Source: Sediminibacterium sp. (GTDB taxonomy: Bacteria; Bacteroidota; Bacteroidia; B-17B0; Aurantibacillaceae). Taken from it: 64,000 nucleotides of DNA. The stretch is taken from NCBI GenBank assembly GCA_030054095.1, contig JASGCO010000001.1, positions 210,831 through 274,830 of the forward strand. Direction: 5' to 3'. Shown piece after piece: positions 25,298-33,252 of the stretch (within the stretch, counting starts at the first letter, position 1; each line of letters opens with the position of its first letter). The position numbers and the translations under genes were made by a program. The notes under the pieces are model-generated. The model saw only the letters and a program-made list of their open reading frames with translations, was not told where the DNA came from and did no database searches.

Positions 25298-26953
25298 ATG
25301 AAAAAAATTCTACTTAGCGCAATACTCGCTTTAAGCGCAGGTGTCAGTCAGGCTCAAACTTTCTTTACCTCAACCTCTTACCGGGGAGCCTTTGCTCCGG
25401 CACCAACCCCAATGTGGACAAATAACTGGACCGAATGGGATCCGCAAAACGCTGCTTATCCCGCACCTACTACAACCGTTTCAGGAAATATAACCAGTAA
25501 TACCACCTGGTCAACGGGTCAGGTTGTGTATTTACAAGGTCCCGTATATGTAAAAAACAATTCTGTATTAACCATTCAGCCTGGTGTAATTGTGCGTTGC
25601 TCTAAAGCCATTGCCGGTTCTGGATTATTCGTAACAAAAGGATCACAATTAAACGCTGCCGGTACTGCAACTGCACCCATCGTATTTACATCCGATCAGG
25701 CTCCCGGATCCCGCGGTCTGGGCGACTGGGGAGGAATCATTCTTTTAGGGAAAGCCGATAACAACAATCCTGGTGGAGTTAACTACATTGAAGGAATTGC
25801 ACAATCGCCAGATACGGAATACGGCGGTGGAACGACTCCTGACGACAATGATAACTCCGGAACACTAAAATATGTACGTATAGAATTTGCCGGATACGTT
25901 TACGCCTCTAACAAAGAAATAAACGGATTAACTCTTGGCGCTGTTGGCCGTAATACTACCATAGAATACATTCAATGTTCATTTGTGAATGATGATGCTT
26001 TCGAATGGTTTGGCGGTACAGTAAATTGTAAATACCTTGTAGCCTACAGATGCTTAGATGATAATTGGGATGCCGATAACGGTTACCGTGGTTACGTTCA
26101 ATTCTGTTTAGGTGTTCGCGACCCTCAGATTGCTGATGCCCCTACCGTTTCTACCTCTGAAGGTTTTGAAGTAGATAATGACCCAAATGGTTCTACCAAT
26201 ACACCTATTACTGCGCCAATCTTCTCAAATGTTACTGATATAGGCCCTTTGAGAGGTGTGACCACAGCTACTAGTGCCAGTGGGTTCCGTCGTGGCGCAC
26301 GCTTACGCCGTAACGCTCAAATTAAAATCTACAACAGTATATTTATGGATCACGCTACCCGTGGTTTGTTTATTGACGGTTCTGCTTGTGAAACTAACGC
26401 GAACAATGGTTCACTTAAATTTAAACACAACGTTGTTGCCGGTTATGGTCAACGTGCCATGGAAACAGGAACCGCAGGTGTATTAAGCCCGGCTCCAAAT
26501 ACCTGGATTGCATCACAACCGAATGACACGCTTAAACTTACCACTAACATATTGACTAATCCGTATCAATACCTTACACCGGATTACCGTCCAACAGGAA
26601 CATCTGTTGCTGCGTCTGCCGCGAGCTTTACAGATGCAGCCATTGCACCGTTAACTTCTACTACCAGCAGTATCAGTGAAAAAATTCTGTCTTTAAACAA
26701 CTTAACATTATCTCCAAACCCAGCCAATAAGTACAGCTTATTGAACATTAATGCTTCACAAGCTATGAAAATCAACGTAGAACTTTACAGCATTGATGGA
26801 AAATTAGTTTCAGCACTTTATTATAACGAATCAATCAGTACTGGAAATAATACATTAGAAATTCAAACAGAAAATCTAAGTACTGGCCTTTATTTCGTAA
26901 TCGTTTCTAATGAAGGATCAAAACAAACACTTAAATTAACGGTAACGCACTAA
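25298..26953 (+). CDS. T9SS-secreted protein with beta-helix-like body and Por sorting domain
   Basis: 551 residues. A signal peptide ends after 'GVSQAQ' (about residue 20). The body is Asn/Gly/Thr-rich, with stretches such as 'LTIQPGVIVRCSKAIAGSG' and 'LNAAGTATAPIVFTSDQ' typical of right-handed beta-helix surface proteins of Bacteroidota. The last ~85 residues are a type A C-terminal sorting domain: 'LSPNPANKYSLLNI', 'VELYSIDGKLV', 'LSTGLYFVIV..EG'. So it crosses the outer membrane by type IX secretion and is released or attached to the surface. Function is probably structural or adhesive. A terminator follows. Confidence 0.88.
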   Translation: MKKILLSAILALSAGVSQAQTFFTSTSYRGAFAPAPTPMWTNNWTEWDPQNAAYPAPTTTVSGNITSNTTWSTGQVVYLQGPVYVKNNSVLTIQPGVIVRCSKAIAGSGLFVTKGSQLNAAGTATAPIVFTSDQAPGSRGLGDWGGIILLGKADNNNPGGVNYIEGIAQSPDTEYGGGTTPDDNDNSGTLKYVRIEFAGYVYASNKEINGLTLGAVGRNTTIEYIQCSFVNDDAFEWFGGTVNCKYLVAYRCLDDNWDADNGYRGYVQFCLGVRDPQIADAPTVSTSEGFEVDNDPNGSTNTPITAPIFSNVTDIGPLRGVTTATSASGFRRGARLRRNAQIKIYNSIFMDHATRGLFIDGSACETNANNGSLKFKHNVVAGYGQRAMETGTAGVLSPAPNTWIASQPNDTLKLTTNILTNPYQYLTPDYRPTGTSVAASAASFTDAAIAPLTSTTSSISEKILSLNNLTLSPNPANKYSLLNINASQAMKINVELYSIDGKLVSALYYNESISTGNNTLEIQTENLSTGLYFVIVSNEGSKQTLKLTVTH

Positions 26954-26983
26954 GTACCGAAAACTTAACGCTTTCTTAATACT

Positions 26984-27019
26984 AAAAAAAACGCCTGTTA
27001 ACCTGACAGGCGTTTTTTT
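26984..27019 (+). terminator. Bidirectional-looking terminator after the T9SS gene
   Basis: Stem ACGCCTGT (26991-26998) / ACAGGCGT (27006-27013) with an A7 run before and a T-run after, so the flanks also pair. It ends 10 nt before the next ATG. Confidence 0.88.
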
Positions 27020-27028
27020 GTTTTACGT

Positions 27029-27427
27029 ATGACAACAAAAAAAATCAGCGACCTTATCAATAAAGCTGTACGGAGTTTCGAAAACGGTTATTATATCGAA
27101 TCCTGCATTCTTTGCCACATTCTCATCAAAGAAGAATTTTTGATTCTATATAAACAAATCAACGGCCTTCAAACAATTAAGGGGCTTAAATTCAGTTCAG
27201 CCTTATCCTATCAACTTAGCTCAGAAAATAACGCTTCTAAGAAAGTAATAAAAAAATCGACACTGAAATCCATTCTTATCTGGAAGAAAAAATACGATAC
27301 GTTTTACAAACAATTAAAAAAAACGCTTCCAACCGATGGAAAATTACTTTGTGAAGAAGCATTAGTGATTGGCAAAGCGCTCAATGTTTTAATTCACCGG
27401 TATAACTCGAATCTTTCAAAGAATTAG
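27029..27427 (+). CDS. Helical hypothetical protein, possibly HEPN-like
   Basis: 132 residues, predicted nearly all alpha-helical, basic, no membrane segment. The start 'LINKAVRSFENGYYIESCILCHILIKEEFL' (in short: AVRSFENGYYIESC) resembles the first helices of HEPN domains, and the end 'ALNVLIHRYNS' has an H-R pair, but the canonical R-x4-H motif is absent. I do not recognise a family. It starts 10 nt after a terminator and precedes the SpoIIE-like gene by 90 nt, with its own transcript presumed. Confidence 0.5.
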   Translation: MTTKKISDLINKAVRSFENGYYIESCILCHILIKEEFLILYKQINGLQTIKGLKFSSALSYQLSSENNASKKVIKKSTLKSILIWKKKYDTFYKQLKKTLPTDGKLLCEEALVIGKALNVLIHRYNSNLSKN

Positions 27428-27502
27428 TCTTATAAAAACTATAAATCATCTAAATTAATACTCGCGTAATTTTAGATTGACATTTGAATTGTCTGCCGGG
27501 TC

Positions 27503-27510
27503 TACCTTTG
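27503..27510 (+). promoter_or_regulatory. Promoter -7 element for the SpoIIE-like phosphatase
   Basis: TACCTTTG matches TAnnTTTG exactly, 8 nt before the ATG at 27518, so the mRNA would have almost no leader. A -33 candidate TTTG (27483) is a little too close. Confidence 0.45.
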
Positions 27511-27517
27511 CGGCTGC

Positions 27518-28363
27518 ATGAATGAATTATTGAGTGAGGTTCCTTATCAGGAATTACAAACAGCCTACAAAAAATTATATTCCAGTAACAAGGAGTTAAC
27601 CGACAATCTTTACTACGCTGCCTTTGTTCAGCAGGGAATAATGCCGGGAGAAAGGCATTTTAAAAGGCTAGAAAATGATTACTTCGTTTTTTACAAACCA
27701 TTGCACATTATTGGCGGTGATCTTTACTGGGCTGCCAGAAAAGGAAACTGGCATATTTACGCAGTAGGAGACTGTACAGGACACGGTATAAGTGGCGCTA
27801 TGCTAACTGTTTTAGCTACCAGCTTTTTGAACTACCTTGTATTTAGTAAACGCTGGCGCCACTTGGGCGAATTATTTGATGAGTTGGATCGCAAATGGGT
27901 AGAAACATTCAGCATTGACCAACATACCAATGGCAATAACGACTGGCTCGAAATCAGTATGGTTGCCTACAATTCGATTAGCAGGGAGTTACAATTCTGT
28001 GGTGCCAATAACTACTGCCTCATAGCTGATAAAACGTCGTTTCGGAAGATTAACGGAAACCCCTATCCCATTGGCGGATGGCAGCTGGAAACTAACCGTT
28101 CTTACAAATACTTCAAAACTAAACTGGAAACTAATACGACCATTCTGTTATCAACTGATGGATACACTGATCAATTTGGTGGCCCCAACGACAAACGCTT
28201 CTCTAAACGTAGATGGATAGAAATGATTTCCAACATACATCATCTCAAAGCCAATGAAACAAAACTACTCGTTGAACAAAATTTCAATCAATGGAAAGGA
28301 CATAAAGAACAAACGGATGACATTTGTGTGATGGGCATAAAAATTGATAATATTACTCACTAA
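27518..28363 (+). CDS. SpoIIE/PP2C-type serine phosphatase
   Basis: 281 residues. A helical N-terminus (about 1-50) ends in 'QQGIMPGERHF', then a PPM/SpoIIE catalytic domain: 'IIGGDLYWAA' (about 64-73), 'VGDCTGHGISGAML' with the metal-binding Asp-Gly/His, 'LSTDGYTDQFGG', and 'TDDICVMGI'. All expected metal residues appear present. Such enzymes dephosphorylate anti-anti-sigma-type or other Ser-phosphorylated regulators. It lacks sensory domains. A response regulator with an unusual receiver follows 96 nt later, suggesting a signalling pair. Confidence 0.87.
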   Translation: MNELLSEVPYQELQTAYKKLYSSNKELTDNLYYAAFVQQGIMPGERHFKRLENDYFVFYKPLHIIGGDLYWAARKGNWHIYAVGDCTGHGISGAMLTVLATSFLNYLVFSKRWRHLGELFDELDRKWVETFSIDQHTNGNNDWLEISMVAYNSISRELQFCGANNYCLIADKTSFRKINGNPYPIGGWQLETNRSYKYFKTKLETNTTILLSTDGYTDQFGGPNDKRFSKRRWIEMISNIHHLKANETKLLVEQNFNQWKGHKEQTDDICVMGIKIDNITH

Positions 28364-28459
28364 AGCATGTAAAGCCCACTCTACACTACTTTAACTTCTT
28401 AACACTAAGTTAATGTTTGTATAGACATTAAATAATGCGGTATTTCCATATTTACGCAC

Positions 28460-29143
28460 TTGAAAACAGATACATATACTATTCTATTTCTGGATAATCT
28501 GGTTGCTCACATTTATAAAACAGTTGATTATCTTAAATCCAAAAACTACAACGTTACTGTATGTCAATCCGTTTCTGATTTCTATGAAAAACTGAATAAT
28601 ACTATCCCCTCTGTTATTCTTATACATCTCGATCTGGATGGCAGCGACGGGATAACCCTGATGAACGAATTAAAGGCGAGCAGACCAAATGCAAAATGGT
28701 TTATTGGCATATACTCCAGCAAACAAGACGACTACATTCAGCAGTTGGCTTATGACAATGGCGCCGATGCGTATATCGGGTTTTACGACAAACCCGTTTT
28801 AACCGAACTTTTTATCCGAAACTTACTGAACCGTATAGAAAGACCCGAAAAACACTCATCTAATGGAAAATTATTTCTTGACGAAGAGCACTACTGTATA
28901 AAACTCAACGAACAAAAACATACACTTCCACGTAAAGAATTTCACATCCTTAAACTGTTCATCAATACGCCACACCTTATTCTCTCTAAAACAGATATAG
29001 CAAGGGTTTTATGGAATGACGAACAGATTGCGAGCAAACGTATTATTGACGTTCATATTTATAATATACGTAAAGAACTCGGCCAACACATCATTCTATC
29101 AGTAAAAGGAAAAGGTTATCTCATGAATCAAAAATACCTTTAA
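28460..29143 (+). CDS. Winged-helix response regulator with atypical receiver (His at phospho-site)
   Basis: TTG start, 227 residues. Receiver about 1-118 and OmpR/PhoB-type winged helix about 130-225 ('LPRKEFHILKLF', 'RIIDVHIYNIRKELG', 'VKGKGYLM'). Aligned back from the 'DG' of 'LDGSDG', the phospho-acceptor position is His56 rather than Asp; the acidic pair near the N-terminus is reduced to one Asp (12), while the conserved Lys111 of 'DKP' and Ser86/87 remain. It may act without Asp phosphorylation. Inverted repeats TTAACTT/AAGTTAA (28391-28413) and TTAATGT/ACATTAA (28410-28431) upstream could be operators for autoregulation. Confidence 0.85.
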   Translation: MKTDTYTILFLDNLVAHIYKTVDYLKSKNYNVTVCQSVSDFYEKLNNTIPSVILIHLDLDGSDGITLMNELKASRPNAKWFIGIYSSKQDDYIQQLAYDNGADAYIGFYDKPVLTELFIRNLLNRIERPEKHSSNGKLFLDEEHYCIKLNEQKHTLPRKEFHILKLFINTPHLILSKTDIARVLWNDEQIASKRIIDVHIYNIRKELGQHIILSVKGKGYLMNQKYL

Positions 29144-29183
29144 CGCTAAAACGATTAAATATACAGTGATGCGTTTAGATTGA

Positions 29184-30677
29184 CTAAACTGTTTCGGTAC
29201 TAATAGCTTTAAGCTTACTCCATTCCAGCTTATAAAATATCCATGCATATACTCCTACCAAACTATTATTAAGCACTACACGAATAAATACTGACGAAAT
29301 GCCGGAATACAACCATGACACCATGTACAGGATAAATGCCAGCACAAAAAACACCAACATGGCTCTCAGATTATATTTAATTGGAAAATACTTTTGGCCA
29401 AGTTTGTAACTTAACACCATCATTACGCCAAAAGCCAGTAATGTTGCCCAGGCGCAAGCCATATAACTATAATACGGAACAAAAACTATATTAACCAATA
29501 GTGTAACAACTGCTCCAACCATTGTAATACCCGCGCCGAATTTTGTTTGCTGAGACAATTTGTACCATATTGACAAATTATATACCACTCCTAAAAACAT
29601 ATAAGCAATCAGCAAAACTGGCACCACCGCTAATCCTTCCCTAAAATCCTTTCCTATCAGGTACTGAATCCAGTCAATATTCATCATTGTTGCCAGAAAA
29701 AGGAAAGAACAAAAAATAACGAAATACTTCATCACCAGCGCATACAGTTTTTTGGAATTCTTATCTTTTGCTTTACCAAAAAAGAAAGGTTCGGCGGCAA
29801 AACGAAACGCAGTGGTAAAAATAGCCATCAGTATAGCTACTTTATAACACGCCCCGTAAATTCCCTGTGCCTGTTGTGCCTGTTCCTTATCAGGGATTAA
29901 CCACTTTATAAAAATTTTATCAAACGTATCATTAATCATAGCCCCTATACCCAACACTAAAATAGGCCATCCATAACGCAGCATCTGGCGTAATAACTCC
30001 CGGTCCATTTCTAACCTGATTTTCCGGAACGCGGGTGTCAATGCCACCAAAGTAAACAAGTTAGCAATAAGCCCTGCCAGAAACACATAGCCGATACCAA
30101 TTTCGGGATTATATAATGACGCTAAAAAACCACTTTGTCCCATTTCATAGGCCGGTTTGCAAAACATCACATAAAACACAATTATTCCTGTATTTAAACA
30201 GACATTAAACAACTTGAGTAAAGAAAACCGAATGGCCTTATTTTCTACACGCAGCGTAGCAAAAGGAATGATACACATCGCTTCACTCATCAGAATGAGT
30301 ATGCTCCAGTAAATAAAAACAGGTGGATAGGTAACGGTTGGCGTTGACAACCAATTTGTGATAAGAGGAACGAACAGAAACAACATTATTCCCATACTAA
30401 GCGAACTTATCAGTAAACTAATCGTTGCGGTATTAATAACATCCGCCTTATCATCCCGTTTATTATAGAAGTTGAAAAATGCCGTTTCCATGCCATAACT
30501 AAAAATGACATTCAAAAACGAAATGTACGAGAACAACTCTGTATTAACAGCAAATTCCTTAGGACTGAATGTATACGTCAATACCGGGGTCAGAAAATAA
30601 TTCAGGAAACGGGGAATCATGGTTCCTAAACCATAAACCACTGTTTGTCCGGCTAATTTCTTTAATGGATTCGACAC
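29184..30677 (-). CDS. Polysaccharide/lipid-linked oligosaccharide flippase (MATE/Wzx-like)
   Basis: 497 residues with about 14 membrane segments. 'LAGQTVVYGLGTMIPRFLNYFLTPV' at the N-terminus (in short: YGLGTMIPRFLNYFLTP) is the usual start of the Wzx/RfbX-type family in Bacteroidota. It flips lipid-linked sugars across the inner membrane for O-antigen, capsule or glycoprotein glycan. Last gene of the minus-strand group with rfaE2, though a 55-nt gap separates them. Convergent with the response regulator gene. Confidence 0.88.
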   Translation of the reverse strand: MSNPLKKLAGQTVVYGLGTMIPRFLNYFLTPVLTYTFSPKEFAVNTELFSYISFLNVIFSYGMETAFFNFYNKRDDKADVINTATISLLISSLSMGIMLFLFVPLITNWLSTPTVTYPPVFIYWSILILMSEAMCIIPFATLRVENKAIRFSLLKLFNVCLNTGIIVFYVMFCKPAYEMGQSGFLASLYNPEIGIGYVFLAGLIANLFTLVALTPAFRKIRLEMDRELLRQMLRYGWPILVLGIGAMINDTFDKIFIKWLIPDKEQAQQAQGIYGACYKVAILMAIFTTAFRFAAEPFFFGKAKDKNSKKLYALVMKYFVIFCSFLFLATMMNIDWIQYLIGKDFREGLAVVPVLLIAYMFLGVVYNLSIWYKLSQQTKFGAGITMVGAVVTLLVNIVFVPYYSYMACAWATLLAFGVMMVLSYKLGQKYFPIKYNLRAMLVFFVLAFILYMVSWLYSGISSVFIRVVLNNSLVGVYAWIFYKLEWSKLKAISTETV

Positions 30678-30732
30678 GCTTTATAAAATTATACAATACT
30701 TACTCTGTGCCAAACGCTTATACCGGAAGATA

Positions 30733-31230
30733 TTAACCCCCGCTTTTTAATTGATTTACCAATCGGGTGGTAGAAAACCCTTCCACCAGATCAATGGTTA
30801 AAACGTCCCCACCTAAAGATTTCACAAACTCATAACCTACAATTTTTTCAATTACGTAGTCGCCACCTTTAACAAGTAGCTGAGGCTTTACCTGCCGGAT
30901 CAGATCCAGAGGAGTATCCTCATCAAATACACATACAGCATCAACAGCGGATAAGGCCGCCAGAATAAGGCCACGGGTTGTTTCATTATTAATAGGACGT
31001 TCAGGGCTTTTTCCCTGCCGCCTGACACTATCATCTGAATTAAGCCCTACAATCAATACATCTCCCATATCGCGGGCTTTGAAAAGGTATTCCACATGGC
31101 CCTGATGTAAAATATCGAAACAGCCATTTGTGAATACAATTCGTTTTGACAACAAGTGCTTTGATGCCGCAAAACGTTCTATTTCCTGCCGGGAAATAAT
31201 TTTATGGAGCAGGTGTTGATGAAATGACAT
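30733..31230 (-). CDS. rfaE2: D-glycero-beta-D-manno-heptose 1-phosphate adenylyltransferase-like
   Basis: 165 residues from Met at 31230. Nucleotidyltransferase motifs: 'IVFTNGCFDILHQGHVEYL' as FTNGCFD and HQGH, 'GLNSDDSVRRQGKSPERPI', and a closing 'STTRLVNQLK'. The family adenylylates heptose-1-phosphate for LPS core synthesis (HldE second domain, RfaE2). The frame extends to 31260, but the extension is hydrophobic and would overlap the next gene by 59 nt; the chosen start still overlaps by 29 nt. A glycerol-phosphate cytidylyltransferase is a less likely alternative. Confidence 0.87.
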   Translation of the reverse strand: MSFHQHLLHKIISRQEIERFAASKHLLSKRIVFTNGCFDILHQGHVEYLFKARDMGDVLIVGLNSDDSVRRQGKSPERPINNETTRGLILAALSAVDAVCVFDEDTPLDLIRQVKPQLLVKGGDYVIEKIVGYEFVKSLGGDVLTIDLVEGFSTTRLVNQLKSGG

Positions 31231-32224
31231 CTGATTTACGATTATAAACAGGTAATACAATAAAAGCGATTAAGCCCAGCAGAACAATCAATAAAAACTG
31301 AGCGGTCCATGAGAGCCAGGGGAGCGCAAAAGCAGATACTTCATCCACGCCATACGTTTGTGTGAGAATACCCGTTAAAATCAGAGGGTAAGCACCCAAA
31401 CCTCCCGGCGAAAAAATTACACCAAACGTACCAAACATAGTTAACGTCAAACAAGCCCCATGCGATAAGCCCGATGTACCGCTAATGGCGAAGAAACAAA
31501 AGTAAAGCGCGTAAAAATAACAGGTCCATATTAGCAAACTCAACACTATAAACCGGCCAGGGTGCTCTAATTTACGTATTGACCCTATCCCTTCGCCTAA
31601 TCTGCCTAAAAACTTACCAAACTTCCCCTTAAGTACCGATGCCATCTTTTTACGCAAGAAAACAAAAGCCAAGAACAAAATAATTACGCCAATGATGAGT
31701 CCGTAAAAAAGCACCGGACGTTGCTGCAGAGTTTGCCATTTACCGGACACTTTACTAACGATTAACTCATTTACCAATCCGCCCAATTCGCGAAACTGAA
31801 ATAACATGGTAAAAACTGATATCAGCAGAAACACCAGCATATCCACAATTCGTTCCGTAATAACAGTTCCAAACCCAATTTCGAAAGGCACCTTATCATA
31901 CTTGGCCGAAATAGTACACCGTGTTACCTCTCCCGAACGCGGAATACCATAATTAGCCAGATAGCCAATTAATACTGCGCAGTTAGCATTAATCAGATTT
32001 GTTTTATACCCCAAAGGCTTTAGAAGATAGTTCCAGCGATACGCTCTTAGAAAATGACTGATGGACGCTACCAGTAAAGCTAAAATCACCCATTTATAAT
32101 CTGCCTGTTGAAACGATTTAAGAATCTCATCCTTTTTTTCCGCGACACTTCGCAGCGACAGCCATACCAGCAGGCCTCCAATAGCAAACAAAATAATGAA
32201 TTGAATAACCTGCTTTTTCTTCAT
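31202..32224 (-). CDS. UPF0104/LPG synthase-TM family flippase-like membrane protein
   Basis: 340 residues, seven to eight membrane segments. 'SLRSVAEKKDEI..SFQQADY.WV' and 'RAYRWNYLLKPLG' near the N-terminus, 'GYLANYGIPRSGEVTRC', 'TERIVDMLVF' and a C-terminal 'SPGGLGAYPLILT' are the AglD/MprF-transmembrane family features. Members flip or modify membrane lipids. It overlaps rfaE2 and lies 9 nt after panD. Substrate unknown. Confidence 0.9.
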   Translation of the reverse strand: MKKKQVIQFIILFAIGGLLVWLSLRSVAEKKDEILKSFQQADYKWVILALLVASISHFLRAYRWNYLLKPLGYKTNLINANCAVLIGYLANYGIPRSGEVTRCTISAKYDKVPFEIGFGTVITERIVDMLVFLLISVFTMLFQFRELGGLVNELIVSKVSGKWQTLQQRPVLFYGLIIGVIILFLAFVFLRKKMASVLKGKFGKFLGRLGEGIGSIRKLEHPGRFIVLSLLIWTCYFYALYFCFFAISGTSGLSHGACLTLTMFGTFGVIFSPGGLGAYPLILTGILTQTYGVDEVSAFALPWLSWTAQFLLIVLLGLIAFIVLPVYNRKSDVISSTPAP

Positions 32225-32233
32225 ATCAATTCC

Positions 32234-32584
32234 TTACTTGAGTTTATTGGTTGCCGTATCCGGGAAAACCACCCAGGGCCTGAATTTTTTGGCAGCTTCA
32301 AATTCCATTGTGGCATAAGATATCACAATCAAAACATCACCCAGACTTACTTTTAACGCGGCGGGGCCATTCAGACATATTGTCCCACTTCCACGCTGAC
32401 CGGTTATTACATAAGTAATAAACCGTTCGCCATTATTTTTATTTAAAATATGTACCTGTTCGTTCTCAATCAGGTTAGCAGCGTCCATCAGATCCTCATC
32501 AATGGTAATGCTGCCAATATAATCCAGTTCTGCCTGTGTTACGGAAACACAATGCAGTTTGGATTTCATAACCGTAATTTCCAT
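32234..32584 (-). CDS. panD: Aspartate 1-decarboxylase
   Basis: 116 residues. From the Met at 32584 the self-cleavage site falls exactly at Gly24-Ser25 (YIGS), the canonical position that yields the pyruvoyl cofactor; this favours that start over the upstream ATG at 32593. '[14 protein letters not shown]', '[10 protein letters not shown]' and '[10 protein letters not shown]' complete the match. The enzyme makes beta-alanine for pantothenate and CoA. First gene of the minus-strand cluster, divergent from the small anchored protein. Confidence 0.95.
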   Translation of the reverse strand: MEITVMKSKLHCVSVTQAELDYIGSITIDEDLMDAANLIENEQVHILNKNNGERFITYVITGQRGSGTICLNGPAALKVSLGDVLIVISYATMEFEAAKKFRPWVVFPDTATNKLK

Positions 32585-32659
32585 AAAGCACAAAATTAAT
32601 CATTTTTTTTGGAGTTACCCGGAACCGTATCTGTCTGATTTTTGTATATTTAGTGCAGG

Positions 32660-33187
32660 ATGAAACGTTGTCTTTCCTTCATTTTTATTCTATCCATCCT
32701 TCTCGGATCAGCGGGGCACGTATTCCTTTCCCGTTTATGTATTAAATGGCAAAAACAGGCATTCAGAACCTATACCATTCAAAATCATAGTGGCAGGTGG
32801 CGTCAGCTAAGTGTTTATCCCTACAATTTATATAAAAACAATAGTCATCTGCGATGGCTGGAAAACAACAAAGAAGTAGAAATTAACGGCCAGCGTTACG
32901 ATATTGTAAGTCACTCTCTAAAAAATGGAGTAACCACATTTTTAATTTTAGAAGACACTCAGGAAAACACCTTACTTAGTTTTGGCCTCAAACAGGCAAA
33001 ACAACAAAATAAGGCATTAAGATACATCCAGCTATTGCTTGGAATGCACTATTTAACTACCCCGCCACTTGTATCATCAAACAGATCGGTCGTACAAGAT
33101 CTTCCTTATTCGTTTAAAGATGCTTACATTGTGTATTCTATGGGATTTCGCAATAGCCTAACCAAGCCACCAGCCTCGCTGAGTTAA
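32660..33187 (+). CDS. Small anchored/periplasmic hypothetical protein
   Basis: 175 residues with an N-terminal signal anchor (about 5-26) and a polar C-terminal part: 'LRWLENNKEVEINGQRYDIVSHSLKNG' (in short: EVEINGQRYDIV). I have the impression of a Bacteroidota family that sits before TonB receptors and has this 'E...G..YDIV' motif, but I cannot name it. The receptor gene begins 65 nt downstream in the same direction, so they may share function in nutrient or metal uptake. Contains no catalytic motif I know. Confidence 0.6.
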   Translation: MKRCLSFIFILSILLGSAGHVFLSRLCIKWQKQAFRTYTIQNHSGRWRQLSVYPYNLYKNNSHLRWLENNKEVEINGQRYDIVSHSLKNGVTTFLILEDTQENTLLSFGLKQAKQQNKALRYIQLLLGMHYLTTPPLVSSNRSVVQDLPYSFKDAYIVYSMGFRNSLTKPPASLS

Positions 33188-33252
33188 TTTCTTGTTCTAT
33201 TTTTTGGAGAGTTCTCTCTCTACTCATCTTTTATTAACTCTATATCAAGACT

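Noticed and set aside
27029-28363. HEPN/MNT toxin-antitoxin pair idea for the helical protein and its neighbour
   Set aside because: The R-x4-H motif of HEPN RNases is absent, and the next gene is a clear SpoIIE phosphatase, not a nucleotidyltransferase.
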